The notes: generated by a model from the sequence alone, not told the origin. 64,000 nt of DNA from Flavobacterium sp. (GCF_024642105.1 NZ_JAHEBT010000052.1:62001-126000); one strand, 5' to 3'. Positions 38,558-48,139 are shown, numbered from the stretch's first letter. Translations and numbers: made by a program.

Positions 38558-39334
38558 TTATTTACTGTATTGTGCAACCTGAACCGATTTTATATAATCG
38601 CGAGGACTCATTTGGCTGTACGCTTTAAAACTTGTAGAAAAATAAGAAAAAGAACCAAAACCGGTTTCGTCAACTAAAAATTGAATGTTTCTTTCACCTA
38701 GATTAATCAATTTCATAGCATATTGAATTTTGAACTCTCTAATGTATTGGCTTATATTTTTATTAGTAAGTTTTCTAATCCTTTTATCTAAAGTAGACTT
38801 GCTAATAAATAATTTTTTAGACAATTCATCTAAATCAGGTCTTGTCTTTATTCCTTTTAAAAGAAGCTCATTTAAAGAAGTAAGGAAATCTTTTTCAGAT
38901 AGTTTAATCGTAACCTTTGAAAAAGGGTCAATTCCGAAGTTTTTTTCGATATTTTTTCTTAGTTCTAAAACATTATTGACTTTAAAGACTAATTCTTTAA
39001 CCTTAAATGGCTTCATGATATAATCATTTACACCGTGTTCCAGCTGGCGTAACTTAACTTCATCATCTATATTAGCAGTAATAATAATAAATGGTACTGT
39101 TGTGAATTTTCTGTTTTTTCGAATGTTGAGATACAATTCCTCTCCATTCATATCAGGCATCATCAAATCACTAATGATAACATCTGGAATATTTTGATAT
39201 AAATATTGAAGTGCTGCGGTACTATCTTGAAACCAAGTAACATCAAAATTACTCAATAACAATAGCTCTAGGATAGAGTCTCCTAATGCCACATCATCTT
39301 CAATTAATACTATTTTTTGTTTTTGAATTTTCAC
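38558..39334 (-). CDS. Response regulator with AraC-type output domain
   Basis: 258 residues: a receiver domain with phosphoacceptor D56 in 'VIISDLMMPDMNGEE' and 'IITANIDDE', then an AraC-type double HTH (about 150-255) with 'FKAYSQMSPRDYI' as the family signature. Such regulators in Bacteroidota usually receive from a hybrid or two-component kinase. The kinase at 35502 could be its partner, though it already has one. Confidence 0.92.
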   Translation of the reverse strand: MKIQKQKIVLIEDDVALGDSILELLLLSNFDVTWFQDSTAALQYLYQNIPDVIISDLMMPDMNGEELYLNIRKNRKFTTVPFIIITANIDDEVKLRQLEHGVNDYIMKPFKVKELVFKVNNVLELRKNIEKNFGIDPFSKVTIKLSEKDFLTSLNELLLKGIKTRPDLDELSKKLFISKSTLDKRIRKLTNKNISQYIREFKIQYAMKLINLGERNIQFLVDETGFGSFSYFSTSFKAYSQMSPRDYIKSVQVAQYSK

Positions 39335-39472
39335 GTGACGAATTTAACTATAATATCTTTAAATTATTCGCTTTTTTTTAAAATTATAGTATATTTTAAA
39401 ATCAATCGTCAAATATTATAAATTATAAAGCCATTTAATACGCCTTAAACAGCAAAAGAATCAGAAATAACC

Positions 39473-40450
39473 CTATATCTTCCTTTGAATCACGTAATTA
39501 ACCATCAAAATTAAAGCCTCTTTGAATGGAGAATCAGGATAGTGTGCTAGTAACTGCAATGCTTCTTGTTGGAATTGAAGCATTTTTTGTTCGGCGTAAG
39601 CCAAACCATTATTATTCTTAACAAAAGCAATCACTTCTTTGACACACTTTTTGTCTTTATTGTGGTTCTTTATGGAGTTGATTAACCAACTTTTTTCTTT
39701 CGTCGTACAGGTATTCAAAACATGAATTAAAGGCAAAGTCATTTTTTGCTCTTTGATATCAATTCCTGTAGGTTTTCCAATAGCATCGTCGGTATAATCA
39801 AACAAGTCGTCTTTGATTTGGAATGCCATTCCTATCAATTCTCCAAAACGATGCATGTTCTTCACTTGCACTTCATCGTCTATGACTGATTGGGCTCCTA
39901 AAGCGCAACAAGCCGCAATTAATGTCGCTGTTTTTTTGCGGATAATATCGTAGTACACTTCCTCAGTAATGTCTAATCTTCGGGCTTTCTCAATTTGAAG
40001 TAGTTCACCTTCGCTCATTTCTCGAACGGCAACCGATATGATTCGAAGTAAATCAAAATCGCCATTGTCAATAGAAAGCAACAACCCTTTAGAAAGGAGA
40101 TAATCGCCCACTAAAACGGCAATTTTATTTTTCCAAAGCGCATTCAAAGAGAAAAATCCGCGACGACGGTTACTATCATCTACCACATCATCATGAACCA
40201 AAGTTGCTGTATGTATTAGCTCAATCACACAGGCGCCACGATACGTTCGCTCGTTTACTTTGCCTTCCGAAACCATTTTGGCAGTCAAGAATACAAACAT
40301 CGGACGCATTTGTTTTCCTTTTCGGTTGACAATATAATACGTAATTCGGTTCAACAACGCCACTTTGGAAGACATCGATTCGTAGAACTTTTTTTCAAAA
40401 AGTTCCATTTCGATCAAAATCGGTTGTTTTATTTGAGAAGTGATATTCAT
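39473..40450 (-). CDS. Polyprenyl diphosphate synthase
   Basis: 325 residues from ATG 40450; the longer frame starts with TTG inside the -7 promoter element, so it is rejected. First aspartate-rich motif 'LVHDDVVDDSNRRRG', second 'QIKDDLFDYTDD'. It condenses isopentenyl diphosphate into a long prenyl chain (octaprenyl or similar, for menaquinone; heptaprenyl is also possible). The mRNA is expected to be leaderless. Confidence 0.92.
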   Translation of the reverse strand: MNITSQIKQPILIEMELFEKKFYESMSSKVALLNRITYYIVNRKGKQMRPMFVFLTAKMVSEGKVNERTYRGACVIELIHTATLVHDDVVDDSNRRRGFFSLNALWKNKIAVLVGDYLLSKGLLLSIDNGDFDLLRIISVAVREMSEGELLQIEKARRLDITEEVYYDIIRKKTATLIAACCALGAQSVIDDEVQVKNMHRFGELIGMAFQIKDDLFDYTDDAIGKPTGIDIKEQKMTLPLIHVLNTCTTKEKSWLINSIKNHNKDKKCVKEVIAFVKNNNGLAYAEQKMLQFQQEALQLLAHYPDSPFKEALILMVNYVIQRKI

Positions 40451-40456
40451 TGACTC

Positions 40457-40464
40457 CAAAGATA
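40457..40464 (-). promoter_or_regulatory. Promoter -7 element of the polyprenyl synthase gene
   Basis: TATCTTTG on the minus strand matches TAnnTTTG exactly and ends 6 bp before the ATG at 40450, so transcription should begin at or next to the start codon. Confidence 0.65.
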
Positions 40465-40513
40465 CAAAATGATTATTTTTTCAAAGCCAATACACGCATT
40501 AAATTGAATGAAT

Positions 40514-41554
40514 TTAAGATTTGTTAGCCAATTGTCCGCAAGCCGCATCAATATCTTTTCCACGACTTCTTCTCACTTTGACCACAATTCCAATAGCTTC
40601 TAATCCTTTAATATAGGCCGCAATAGCTTCTTCTGATGCTTGTTGGAATTCGCCATCATCAATGGGGTTGTACTCAATCAAATTCACCTTGCAGGGTACA
40701 TATTTGCAGAATTTTACCAAGGCATCTACCGACGCTTTATCATCGTTGATTCCTTTCCAAACTACATATTCGTACGAAATCTTACTTTTGGTTTTTCGGT
40801 ACCAATATTCTAAGGCTTCACGCAAATCAGCCAGCGGAAAATTTTCGCTAAAAGGCATAATACGAGAACGAATTTCATCAATGGCAGAATGTAAAGAAAC
40901 CGCCAATTTGAATTTCACGCCATCATCTGCTAACTTCTTAATCATCTTTGGTACACCCGAAGTCGAAACCATAATTCGTTTAGGAGACATTCCTAAACCT
41001 TCTGGCGAAGTAATCATATCAATCGCTTTGATGACGTTATTGTAATTCATCAAAGGCTCTCCCATTCCCATAAAAACAATATTGGATAAGGGGTGATTGT
41101 AATACAAACGGCTTTCTCTATCAATGGCGACCACTTGATCATAGATTTCACCTGGTTCCAAATTGCGCATTCGCTTTAAGCGGGCAGTAGCACAAAAGTT
41201 ACAATCCAAACTACAACCCACCTGACTGGAAACACAAGCTGTAGTTCTCGTTTCTGTAGGAATTAAAACGGATTCTACAATCAATCCGTCATGCAAACGA
41301 ACGGCATTCTTTACCGTACCATCTTCACTGCGTTGCATCGTGTCCACTTTGATATGATTAATCACAAAGTGTTCTTCAAGCATCTGCCGAGTCGGTTTAG
41401 CCACATTCGTCATGTCGTCAAAAGTATGCGCACCCTTGCTCCACAACCATTCATATACTTGGTTGCCGCGAAAGGCTTTGTCTCCATTGGAAACAAAAAA
41501 ATCACGCAATTGTTCTTTGGATAAGGCTCGTATGTCTTTTTTCTCGATTTGCAT
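40514..41554 (-). CDS. rlmN: 23S rRNA adenine-2503 methyltransferase RlmN
   Basis: 346 residues, radical SAM. The cluster motif is C114-x3-C118-x2-C121 (in 'CSLDCNFCATA'); 'GMGEPLMNYNNV' and 'SGVPKMIKKLAD' are further family motifs, and the last cysteine near 340 ('DAACGQLA') is the methyl-carrying partner. It makes 2-methyladenosine in 23S rRNA and some tRNAs. A TAAATTTG element 5 bp before the ATG suggests a leaderless mRNA. Confidence 0.96.
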   Translation of the reverse strand: MQIEKKDIRALSKEQLRDFFVSNGDKAFRGNQVYEWLWSKGAHTFDDMTNVAKPTRQMLEEHFVINHIKVDTMQRSEDGTVKNAVRLHDGLIVESVLIPTETRTTACVSSQVGCSLDCNFCATARLKRMRNLEPGEIYDQVVAIDRESRLYYNHPLSNIVFMGMGEPLMNYNNVIKAIDMITSPEGLGMSPKRIMVSTSGVPKMIKKLADDGVKFKLAVSLHSAIDEIRSRIMPFSENFPLADLREALEYWYRKTKSKISYEYVVWKGINDDKASVDALVKFCKYVPCKVNLIEYNPIDDGEFQQASEEAIAAYIKGLEAIGIVVKVRRSRGKDIDAACGQLANKS

Positions 41555-41558
41555 GGCG

Positions 41559-41566
41559 CAAATTTA
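41559..41566 (-). promoter_or_regulatory. Promoter -7 element of rlmN
   Basis: TAAATTTG on the minus strand, ending 4 bp before ATG 41554. The start is fixed by the conserved N-terminus, so the transcript probably starts at the first codon. Confidence 0.6.
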
Positions 41567-41617
41567 AGGAGTATTTGTTGATTTATTTCATCAATTCACA
41601 TAAATGCTCGTGTACAA

Positions 41618-41638
41618 TTTGATAATTTGATAACTTTG
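41618..41638 (+). promoter_or_regulatory. Promoter of the O-methyltransferase gene
   Basis: TAACTTTG (41631-41638) fits the -7 consensus; a TTTG 10 bp upstream of it (41618-41621) is close but shorter than the usual spacing to the -33 element, so the -33 assignment is weaker. Confidence 0.6.
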
Positions 41639-41660
41639 CGCCAATTGAAAAAACTATACA

Positions 41661-42302
41661 ATGCACTTCATTTCTCAAGAACTCGAAGATTATATCGAAC
41701 AACATTCTGAAAAAGAACCACAACATTTAGCTGCTTTAAACAAAGAAACCTACCAAAAAATTTTGTTGCCACGAATGTTAAGTGGGCATTTTCAGGGACG
41801 TGTTTTGAGTATGTTGTCCAAATTGATTCGTCCTGTAAACATTCTTGAGATTGGCACCTACACAGGTTATTCGGCTTTGTGCTTGTGCGAGGGAATGCAA
41901 GAGAACGGACAATTACACACCATTGATATCAAAGAAGAGTTAATCGATTTTCAACGCAAACATTTTGACAAATCACCTTGGGGCAACCAAATTGTGCAAC
42001 ATTTGGGAGAAGCCGTAGACATTATTCCTACTCTTGATATGCAATTTGATTTGGTTTTTATTGATGCTGACAAAGAAAACTACATCCATTATTTTGAACT
42101 GATTGTTCCCAAAATGAATAAAGGCGGCATTATTTTATCGGACAATGTGTTATGGAGCGGCAAAGTTTTGGAACCGCTTCAAAAAAATGATGTGAGTACC
42201 AAAGTGCTTTTAGAATACAATCAATTGCTGAAAAACGACCCTAGAGTAGAAACAGTTTTGTTGCCTATTCGAGATGGATTAACCGTTTCGAGAGTGCTTT
42301 AA
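41661..42302 (+). CDS. Class I SAM-dependent O-methyltransferase
   Basis: 213 residues of the O-methyltransferase family 3 (caffeoyl-CoA type). SAM motif 'LEIGTYTGYSALCL' (about 67-80), metal and catalytic region 'LVFIDADKENYIHYF' and 'LSDNVLWSGKV'. Substrate unknown. It converges on the PAP2 gene with an overlap of 24 bp. Confidence 0.92.
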   Translation: MHFISQELEDYIEQHSEKEPQHLAALNKETYQKILLPRMLSGHFQGRVLSMLSKLIRPVNILEIGTYTGYSALCLCEGMQENGQLHTIDIKEELIDFQRKHFDKSPWGNQIVQHLGEAVDIIPTLDMQFDLVFIDADKENYIHYFELIVPKMNKGGIILSDNVLWSGKVLEPLQKNDVSTKVLLEYNQLLKNDPRVETVLLPIRDGLTVSRVL

Positions 42303-42845
42303 AACGTATTTTTGATACAATTTGTACGCTATAAACCCAAAAGTAGCGCCAAACAAATAACCCGTTACAATATCCAAAGGATAATGCAAGCCCAAGTAAA
42401 TTCGGCTATAAGCAAAAATTAGAGGAAATAAGAATAATAGGAAAGCATAACGATAGCACTTTTTCAAAAGCAAGAATAAGAAAGTCATCGTTGCCATAGA
42501 ATTAGCGGCATGACCTGAAAAAAAACTAAAGGTATCGCTTGATTTTACAATTCGTATCACCGACTTTATTTCTGGATTATTGCACGGACGTAGACGCTGA
42601 AAAGTATATTTAAAAAGATTACAGGTTTGGTCTGAAACCAGAAGTAATAGTGCAACAAACAACAGCAAGACAAGTGTTGGTTTTGTGCCTAACTTTTTAT
42701 ACACCAAATACAATACAATCAAGAAAAAGGGTGTCCAATTGGATTGTTTTGTGATGAATAACCAAAACCCATCGTAAGTTGGCGAACCCAGACTATTCAA
42801 ATAAACCAATAATTGGGTATCAAGTGCTAGTACTTTTTCAAGCAT
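42279..42845 (-). CDS. PAP2-family membrane phosphatase
   Basis: 188 residues with about five membrane helices. The three PAP2 motifs read 'KYTFQRLRPC', 'FFSGHAANS' and 'SRIYLGLHYPLDI' (catalytic His in the last). It removes phosphate from lipid phosphates such as undecaprenyl diphosphate or phosphatidic acid. Directly downstream of tatA (1-bp overlap). Confidence 0.92.
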   Translation of the reverse strand: MLEKVLALDTQLLVYLNSLGSPTYDGFWLFITKQSNWTPFFLIVLYLVYKKLGTKPTLVLLLFVALLLLVSDQTCNLFKYTFQRLRPCNNPEIKSVIRIVKSSDTFSFFSGHAANSMATMTFLFLLLKKCYRYAFLLFLFPLIFAYSRIYLGLHYPLDIVTGYLFGATFGFIAYKLYQKYVLKHSRNG

Positions 42846-43246
42846 TACATTTGACGTTTAATTGGTCCTTCAACCTCCTCTTCTTTAGCTACAGCTGCCA
42901 CTTCTGTTTTATTTTCTTCAACAGAAAGTTCTTGTTTTACTTGAGTTAGTTCAGATGTTACCGTATTCGAAAAATCGTTTAAAGTAGTTGAATCACCTAG
43001 TAAATTTTCTTTAGCTTTATCAATTTCAGCAGTAATATTCCCCGTTAAATTAGCTAACGATTGTTTGTCAAAACCATTTTCTTCAGCTCCTTTTTGGATT
43101 TCCGTTTTTATATCATTTGTAGCGTTCTTAATTTGCGCCATCGTCTTACCTAAGGTTCGTGCAATTTCCGGCACTTTATCAGACCCAAAAAGCATTAGAA
43201 CTATAAACATGATGAAAATTAATTCGCCTCCACCTATACCAAACAT
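42845..43246 (-). CDS. tatA: Twin-arginine translocase TatA/TatE protein
   Basis: 133 residues: an N-terminal helix ('GGELIFIMFIVLMLFGSDKVPEIART'-type, opening MFGIGGGEL), the LFGSDKVPE hinge, an amphipathic helix, then a long acidic tail (about 90 residues, longer than usual). It forms the pore for folded proteins carrying twin-arginine signals. tatC is not in the window. Confidence 0.92.
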   Translation of the reverse strand: MFGIGGGELIFIMFIVLMLFGSDKVPEIARTLGKTMAQIKNATNDIKTEIQKGAEENGFDKQSLANLTGNITAEIDKAKENLLGDSTTLNDFSNTVTSELTQVKQELSVEENKTEVAAVAKEEEVEGPIKRQM

Positions 43247-43317
43247 AATTATCTATTTTATTTCTTGGTCACAAATATACCAAAATTCAAGTCGGTCTAT
43301 TTTAAATTTTTCATAAA

Positions 43318-43349
43318 AAAATAAAGGCTCCAATTGGAGCCTTTATTTT
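43318..43349. terminator. Bidirectional terminator, tatA / M1 peptidase
   Basis: A perfect palindrome: ATAAAGGCTCC (43321-43331) with GGAGCCTTTAT (43336-43346) around AATT, with A and T runs extending it. It ends the peptidase transcript on the minus strand. Confidence 0.9.
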
Positions 43350-43358
43350 AATTTTCAT

Positions 43359-45602
43359 TTATTCAAATTTTGATTTCACTTCTTGTTTAGGCCAAGTGTT
43401 GTTAGTAACATCAACATCTGCTGTTTCTAATTTTGGGTCAATTTGAATTTTCTTAATCGCCTTTGCAGTAGCATATACTTTTCGAGCGGTATCGTTATTT
43501 TTTCTCCAAATTTGAGCTGGATATTTAAAGCTTTCTTTCGTGTCGTCCTCATACGTGATTTCCACTACAATAGGCATTAACATTCCGCCTGGTTTATTAA
43601 ACATCACTTCGTAGAAGTATTTAGGCGCTTTTAAATTCGCTTTTTCATCTGCAGATAAATTTTGATTTACATAATCTGAAAGCAATTTAACATCCTCGAT
43701 TTTCAATGCTTTTTTATCATTCGGGTTCACCTCCACATTTTGCCCAGAAACCAAATACACAAAAGGTCCTTTGTCTAAACCGAAACGTCCTTTTCTCACT
43801 TTTACGTCTTTCAAATCAGTCGTTGCTGTTTCAGAAACATAATATTGTTTGACATCTTCCACCCCAATATCTACAAAATCAGTGGAGTAAAACCAACCTC
43901 TAATGAACCAATCCAAATCAAAGGCTGAAGCATCTTCCATAGTTCTAAAGAAATCTTCTGGAGTTGGGTGCTTGAATTTCCAGCGGTTAGCGTATACTTT
44001 AAAAGCATGATCAAATAATTCACGGCCCATTACGGTTTCTCTCAAAATATTCAATCCTGTTGCTGGTTTACCGTAGGCATTATTACCAAATTGGTAAATG
44101 TTTTCAGAGTTAGACATAATAGGTTCCAAAAACTTTTGGTCACCACTCATATAAGGAACAATGTTTTTAGCTGGACCACGATTAGATGGGTAATTAGCCT
44201 CTAATTCTTGTTCTGCCATGTATTGCATAAACGAGTTCAAACCTTCGTCCATCCAAGTCCATTGACGCTCATCAGAATTGACAATCATTGGAAAAAAGTT
44301 ATGACCCACTTCGTGAACAATCACACTAATCATTCCGTGTTTGATTCTATCACTTGTTACTCCATTTTCATCTGGACGACCGTAGTTCCAACAAATCATT
44401 GGGTACTCCATTCCTTGATCTTCTGCCGAAACCGAAACTGCTTTTGGATAAGGATAATCAAACGTATGAGATGAATAACTTTTCAAGGTATGTGCCACCG
44501 TTTTGGTAGAATAATCACCCCAAAGCGGATTACTTTCTTTAGGATACACCGACTCCGCCATAACGATTTTGTTGTTCAATTTTACGGCCATCGCGTCATA
44601 AATGAATTTTCTTGACGAAGCGATTCCAAAATCTCTCACATTTTTAGCGCTAAAACGCCATGTTTTTTTCTTATCCGAAAATCCTTTTTCAGTAGCTGTT
44701 GCTTCTTCTTGAGTCACAATCACAACTGGTTTATCAAATGACTTTTGAGCCAATTCGTATCGCTTCACCTGAGCAGGTGTAAATACTTCGGCACGGTTTA
44801 GTAATTCTCCCGTTGCATCAATTACATGATCTGCAGGAACCGTAATATTCACATCAAAATTTCCAAAAGGCAAGGCAAATTCACCGCTTCCCCAGAACTG
44901 CATGTTTTGCCAACCCTCTACATCATTGTACACTGCCATTCTTGGGTAAAATTGAGCTATTACATAAATTTTATTGCCGTCTTTTTCAAATAATTCATAT
45001 CCTGAACGCCCACCTTCTTTTCTATAATTATTGATATTGTACCACCATTTTGTAGAAAAAACGAATTTGTCTCCAGGTTTCATTGGTACTGGCAAATTAA
45101 TGCGCATCATCGTTTGATTGATGGTATAAGACAAAGCAGTTCCCTTTACATCTTTTACATATTCAATATGAAATCCACGATCTGGTTTCTCTCTCAAATA
45201 ATCTGTGGCAAATTTTTCAGCTGGCAAGACCTGGTCTATTTTTTGGCTTTCTGCCAAAGGAGATTGAGACGTTTTTGCTTGTTGGTTTTGATCCAATTGC
45301 ACCCATAAATACTCTAAAGTATCTGGCGAATTGTTCGTGTACGTAACCGTTTCTGAACCACTTAATTTTGAGTTTTTATCGTCTAATTCAATGTCAATTT
45401 TATAATCCGCTTGCTGTTGGTAATACGCAGGACCTGGCGCTCCTGAAGCCGTACGAAACATATTGGGTGTAGCCAACAAATCGTACATCTGACTGAATTT
45501 ATTCGTATCATATTTTCCGGTTTGCTTTGGCGCTGCCGGTGCTGACTTCTCTTGAGCCAAGGTAATTACTGGTAACAGTAACAATAATGCGATTTTTTTC
45601 AT
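43359..45602 (-). CDS. M1-family zinc metallopeptidase
   Basis: 747 residues with a signal peptide ('MKKIALLLLLPVITLAQ'). The zinc site is H430-E431-x2-H434 (in HEVGHNFF) with E453 (in WMDEGLN). The GAMEN-like exopeptidase motif is replaced by 'EDQGMEYP', as is common in Bacteroidota members. It is secreted or periplasmic and cleaves N-terminal residues. A DUF6702 gene lies 57 bp upstream on the same strand, probably an operon. Confidence 0.93.
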   Translation of the reverse strand: MKKIALLLLLPVITLAQEKSAPAAPKQTGKYDTNKFSQMYDLLATPNMFRTASGAPGPAYYQQQADYKIDIELDDKNSKLSGSETVTYTNNSPDTLEYLWVQLDQNQQAKTSQSPLAESQKIDQVLPAEKFATDYLREKPDRGFHIEYVKDVKGTALSYTINQTMMRINLPVPMKPGDKFVFSTKWWYNINNYRKEGGRSGYELFEKDGNKIYVIAQFYPRMAVYNDVEGWQNMQFWGSGEFALPFGNFDVNITVPADHVIDATGELLNRAEVFTPAQVKRYELAQKSFDKPVVIVTQEEATATEKGFSDKKKTWRFSAKNVRDFGIASSRKFIYDAMAVKLNNKIVMAESVYPKESNPLWGDYSTKTVAHTLKSYSSHTFDYPYPKAVSVSAEDQGMEYPMICWNYGRPDENGVTSDRIKHGMISVIVHEVGHNFFPMIVNSDERQWTWMDEGLNSFMQYMAEQELEANYPSNRGPAKNIVPYMSGDQKFLEPIMSNSENIYQFGNNAYGKPATGLNILRETVMGRELFDHAFKVYANRWKFKHPTPEDFFRTMEDASAFDLDWFIRGWFYSTDFVDIGVEDVKQYYVSETATTDLKDVKVRKGRFGLDKGPFVYLVSGQNVEVNPNDKKALKIEDVKLLSDYVNQNLSADEKANLKAPKYFYEVMFNKPGGMLMPIVVEITYEDDTKESFKYPAQIWRKNNDTARKVYATAKAIKKIQIDPKLETADVDVTNNTWPKQEVKSKFE

Positions 45603-45658
45603 TTTGGGGAATTTTAGCTTGTGAAAATACTACTTTTTAACAAAAGGACTAATTACAA

Positions 45659-46162
45659 TTAGAATTTTAACACTTCGGTTTTATTGGAAGACGTAAAAAG
45701 AACCGTTTTCTTTTCGCCAAAAGCAGTAAAATGCAAAATGTTTTGTTGTTCTGAATTCCAATGTGTTAGCAATGTATTGGTAATTTCAGCCGAATGTAAT
45801 TTAGCAACATCGGTAACACGACAATAGCAAATCAAGACATCGCCTTCTAGTTCTTTGCTTAAAAAAGCCACCGGCTTGGATTGACCGTTGACTTTGATTT
45901 GCAAGTTTTCGGCAAAATATTTTTTGAGTACTCCTTGATCGTCTACCGACTCTTTCTCTGAACCCAAATACACTTTTTTACCGTATTTTTTTTCGATTGC
46001 CAAGTTCAAGTCATCGACAAAAATGCGGGACGTGATTTGGAGCATTTTTTTCTCAGGAGTATAATTCACCTGAAAAATAGCCATATAAAACTTATGGACT
46101 TCAAAGGCCGAAACACTACAAAACAGCAGCCCTAAAAAGGCCATACAAACGATTTTCTTCAT
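45659..46162 (-). CDS. DUF6702 family secreted protein
   Basis: 167 residues with a signal peptide ('MKKIVCMAFLGLLFCSVSA'). The pattern 'HKFYMAIFQVNYTPEKKMLQITSRIFVDDLN' (in part HKFYMAI, DDLN) fits DUF6702, small beta-rich envelope proteins found next to M1 peptidases in Flavobacteriaceae. Function unknown. Confidence 0.8.
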   Translation of the reverse strand: MKKIVCMAFLGLLFCSVSAFEVHKFYMAIFQVNYTPEKKMLQITSRIFVDDLNLAIEKKYGKKVYLGSEKESVDDQGVLKKYFAENLQIKVNGQSKPVAFLSKELEGDVLICYCRVTDVAKLHSAEITNTLLTHWNSEQQNILHFTAFGEKKTVLFTSSNKTEVLKF

Positions 46163-46235
46163 TTTTCAAAAATACAATTTCTTTTGAAATGAAAGTAGCG
46201 CTTAAAAAAAGTGAAACAACCCACTTTACTAAGTC

Positions 46236-46265
46236 GTTAATTTGTAACTTATTTTTTATATTTTA
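46236..46265 (+). promoter_or_regulatory. Possible promoter of the orphan gene
   Basis: TTTG (about 46241) and TATATTTTAG (about 46257) lie roughly 14 bp apart and resemble -33 and -7 elements. A 19-codon ORF follows at 46321-46380, before the gene at 46396. Positions approximate. Confidence 0.35.
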
Positions 46266-46395
46266 GCATTACGATAAAAACAAATTCGTATCAGACTTAT
46301 ACACCCAAAACAATGTAGCTATGTCTGATTTTGTGAGACATATAAGCAGATTAGCGGCAAGTTTACGTGAAGAATTATAAATTAAAGAACCTATA

Positions 46396-47103
46396 ATGAA
46401 AATAAAAAAATGTAGAATTGTGAACAAAAATTTAAAAACAATAATCCTATTCTTTTTCTTTTTAATCTTGCCATTAGCATCTTATTCTCAAAAAGATGTA
46501 ACGCAATTTCTAGACATTCCTGTTGATGGATACAAACCAGAAATGCTACAAAAAATTAAATCTAAAGGATTTACAGCTAATCGAAATAAAGAAGATATAC
46601 TAAATGGAGAATTTAATGGAACTGATGTTAATATAGTAATTGCAACGAACAATAACAAAGTTTGGCGTGTTGCAGTTTTAGACGCTAATTCTACAGATGA
46701 AACAAATATTAAAATAAGGTTTAACAATCTAATCAAACAATTTGTAAATAATGAAAGGTATTCAAAAGAAGCTGATTCAACAATTGCAAAATATACAATA
46801 CCTAAAGACGAGAACATTTCTTATGAAATTACAGTCAATAAAAAGCGATACGAAGCCGTATTTTACCAAAAGTCATTAAAATATGACTCTTTAGCAAAAG
46901 AAAATGAAATACTTGTAGCGAAAGAAAAACTGACCGATAAAGAAAAGGAAAGAGTTGGAGAGTTAATATTAGAAATGTTTAGAGAAAGTATGAATAGCCT
47001 AAATAAACAAGTTTGGTTTATGATTAGTGAAAATTATGGAAAATATAGCATCGTAATATATTATGACAATGAATTTAACAAAGCAAACGGAAATGGTCTT
47101 TGA
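46396..47103 (+). CDS. Orphan secreted protein, unknown function
   Basis: 235 residues with a positively charged start, a hydrophobic run ('TIILFFFFLILPLASYS') and a cleavage site before QKD, so it is exported. The mature part is polar, rich in Lys, Asn and Glu, with no motif I recognise. It is AT-rich compared with its neighbours and stands alone in a repeat-rich stretch. The downstream flank looks like a sequence I recall after orphan genes in other Bacteroidota. It could be a late arrival by transfer. Confidence 0.75.
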   Translation: MKIKKCRIVNKNLKTIILFFFFLILPLASYSQKDVTQFLDIPVDGYKPEMLQKIKSKGFTANRNKEDILNGEFNGTDVNIVIATNNNKVWRVAVLDANSTDETNIKIRFNNLIKQFVNNERYSKEADSTIAKYTIPKDENISYEITVNKKRYEAVFYQKSLKYDSLAKENEILVAKEKLTDKEKERVGELILEMFRESMNSLNKQVWFMISENYGKYSIVIYYDNEFNKANGNGL

Positions 47104-47309
47104 TAGAAAACACGAAGAAAATTTAACCGCCGAAAATTTATTTGGAAAAATATAAAACCTGCCTATAATAACAGTTTTGTACTATTGTGAGAAAAGTGCA
47201 TAATTCATATTTATCTTTCGCTAGAAATTTTATTTTAGAAAAAAAATTATGCCGTGCCGAACGTTAAAAAATCTTTACTAAGCTTAGCATTTTATTCGCA
47301 ATTTTTAGG

Positions 47310-48050
47310 TTAATTCTCCTTTTTAGTCGCAATTGTTTCGAGGTATTTTGTCGCCAATTCAGCCAACAAAAATTCAATAGAAGTGTGGTTTTTGGTTTCC
47401 AAAACTCGTGTAAATTTTGGATTTTCAACAGCAAAATACAAAAATCCTTTTACATAAATAGAGGGAATGTGTAGGGTATTGACCAAATGATTTTGATCAA
47501 ACATTGCTTCGAGTTGAGCTAAAAAAGTCTCTTTCTTTTCTACTTCCAATTCTTTTTTAAGCATAGCGGTTCGACCTGAAAAATAATTCAATAGCGGGTC
47601 TAATCCCATTGGATTCAATCTACCCGAAGAAGCTGTTGCTAATTTGCGCTCTGCTGGGGTGTATTTTTTTATTCCGTAAGGTATAATGCCCAAAGCCTCT
47701 GCCGAAATATTCGGATAACGACGTACAATCACTTCTTTCAATTCATTCATAATGGGTTTCATCTTTACAAAAAACAACGTACTTTGAACATGCTCCTGGG
47801 TCAAAGCAACCTTAGTCGATTTGAACTGAACTGCCGATAAAAGTAAGGTGTCGCCCACCGAAGCTTTGATAGAAAAATACCCTTGACTATCCGTTATCGA
47901 AGCGTTTTCGGTTTTTAGATTAATCACATAAATCCCTTCTAGATTAGTCATATCGGCATTGACTTTTCCATGGCATTCAACAGCAACGTTGCCTTGAGCA
48001 AAAAGCTGGGTGGTACACCAAAAAACTATAAAACAAATCAGTCGTATCAT
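47310..48050 (-). CDS. Carboxypeptidase-like regulatory domain protein
   Basis: 246 residues with a signal peptide ('MIRLICFIVFWCTTQLFAQ'). Residues 20-105 form a carboxypeptidase-regulatory-like (CarboxypepD_reg) beta-sandwich: 'DSQGYFSIKASVGDTLLLS' is typical. The rest (105-246) is helical without a known motif. In Bacteroidota this domain is common at the start of TonB-dependent receptors; here it stands without a barrel. Confidence 0.8.
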   Translation of the reverse strand: MIRLICFIVFWCTTQLFAQGNVAVECHGKVNADMTNLEGIYVINLKTENASITDSQGYFSIKASVGDTLLLSAVQFKSTKVALTQEHVQSTLFFVKMKPIMNELKEVIVRRYPNISAEALGIIPYGIKKYTPAERKLATASSGRLNPMGLDPLLNYFSGRTAMLKKELEVEKKETFLAQLEAMFDQNHLVNTLHIPSIYVKGFLYFAVENPKFTRVLETKNHTSIEFLLAELATKYLETIATKKEN

Positions 48051-48139
48051 ACACGAACTAGCCCCTATCTCAGGAATAGATTACAAAAGTATTGGAGTGT
48101 CCTCCAAATTAATTACTAATGAGTTGGTAAAAATTTGTT

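Noticed and set aside
40451..40459. TTG start for the polyprenyl synthase
   Set aside because: The TTG is part of the -7 promoter element TATCTTTG; ATG 40450 is used.
46321..46380. 19-codon ORF before the orphan gene
   Set aside because: It is preceded by a promoter-like pair, but its length and lack of any comparison make it too weak to call a gene.
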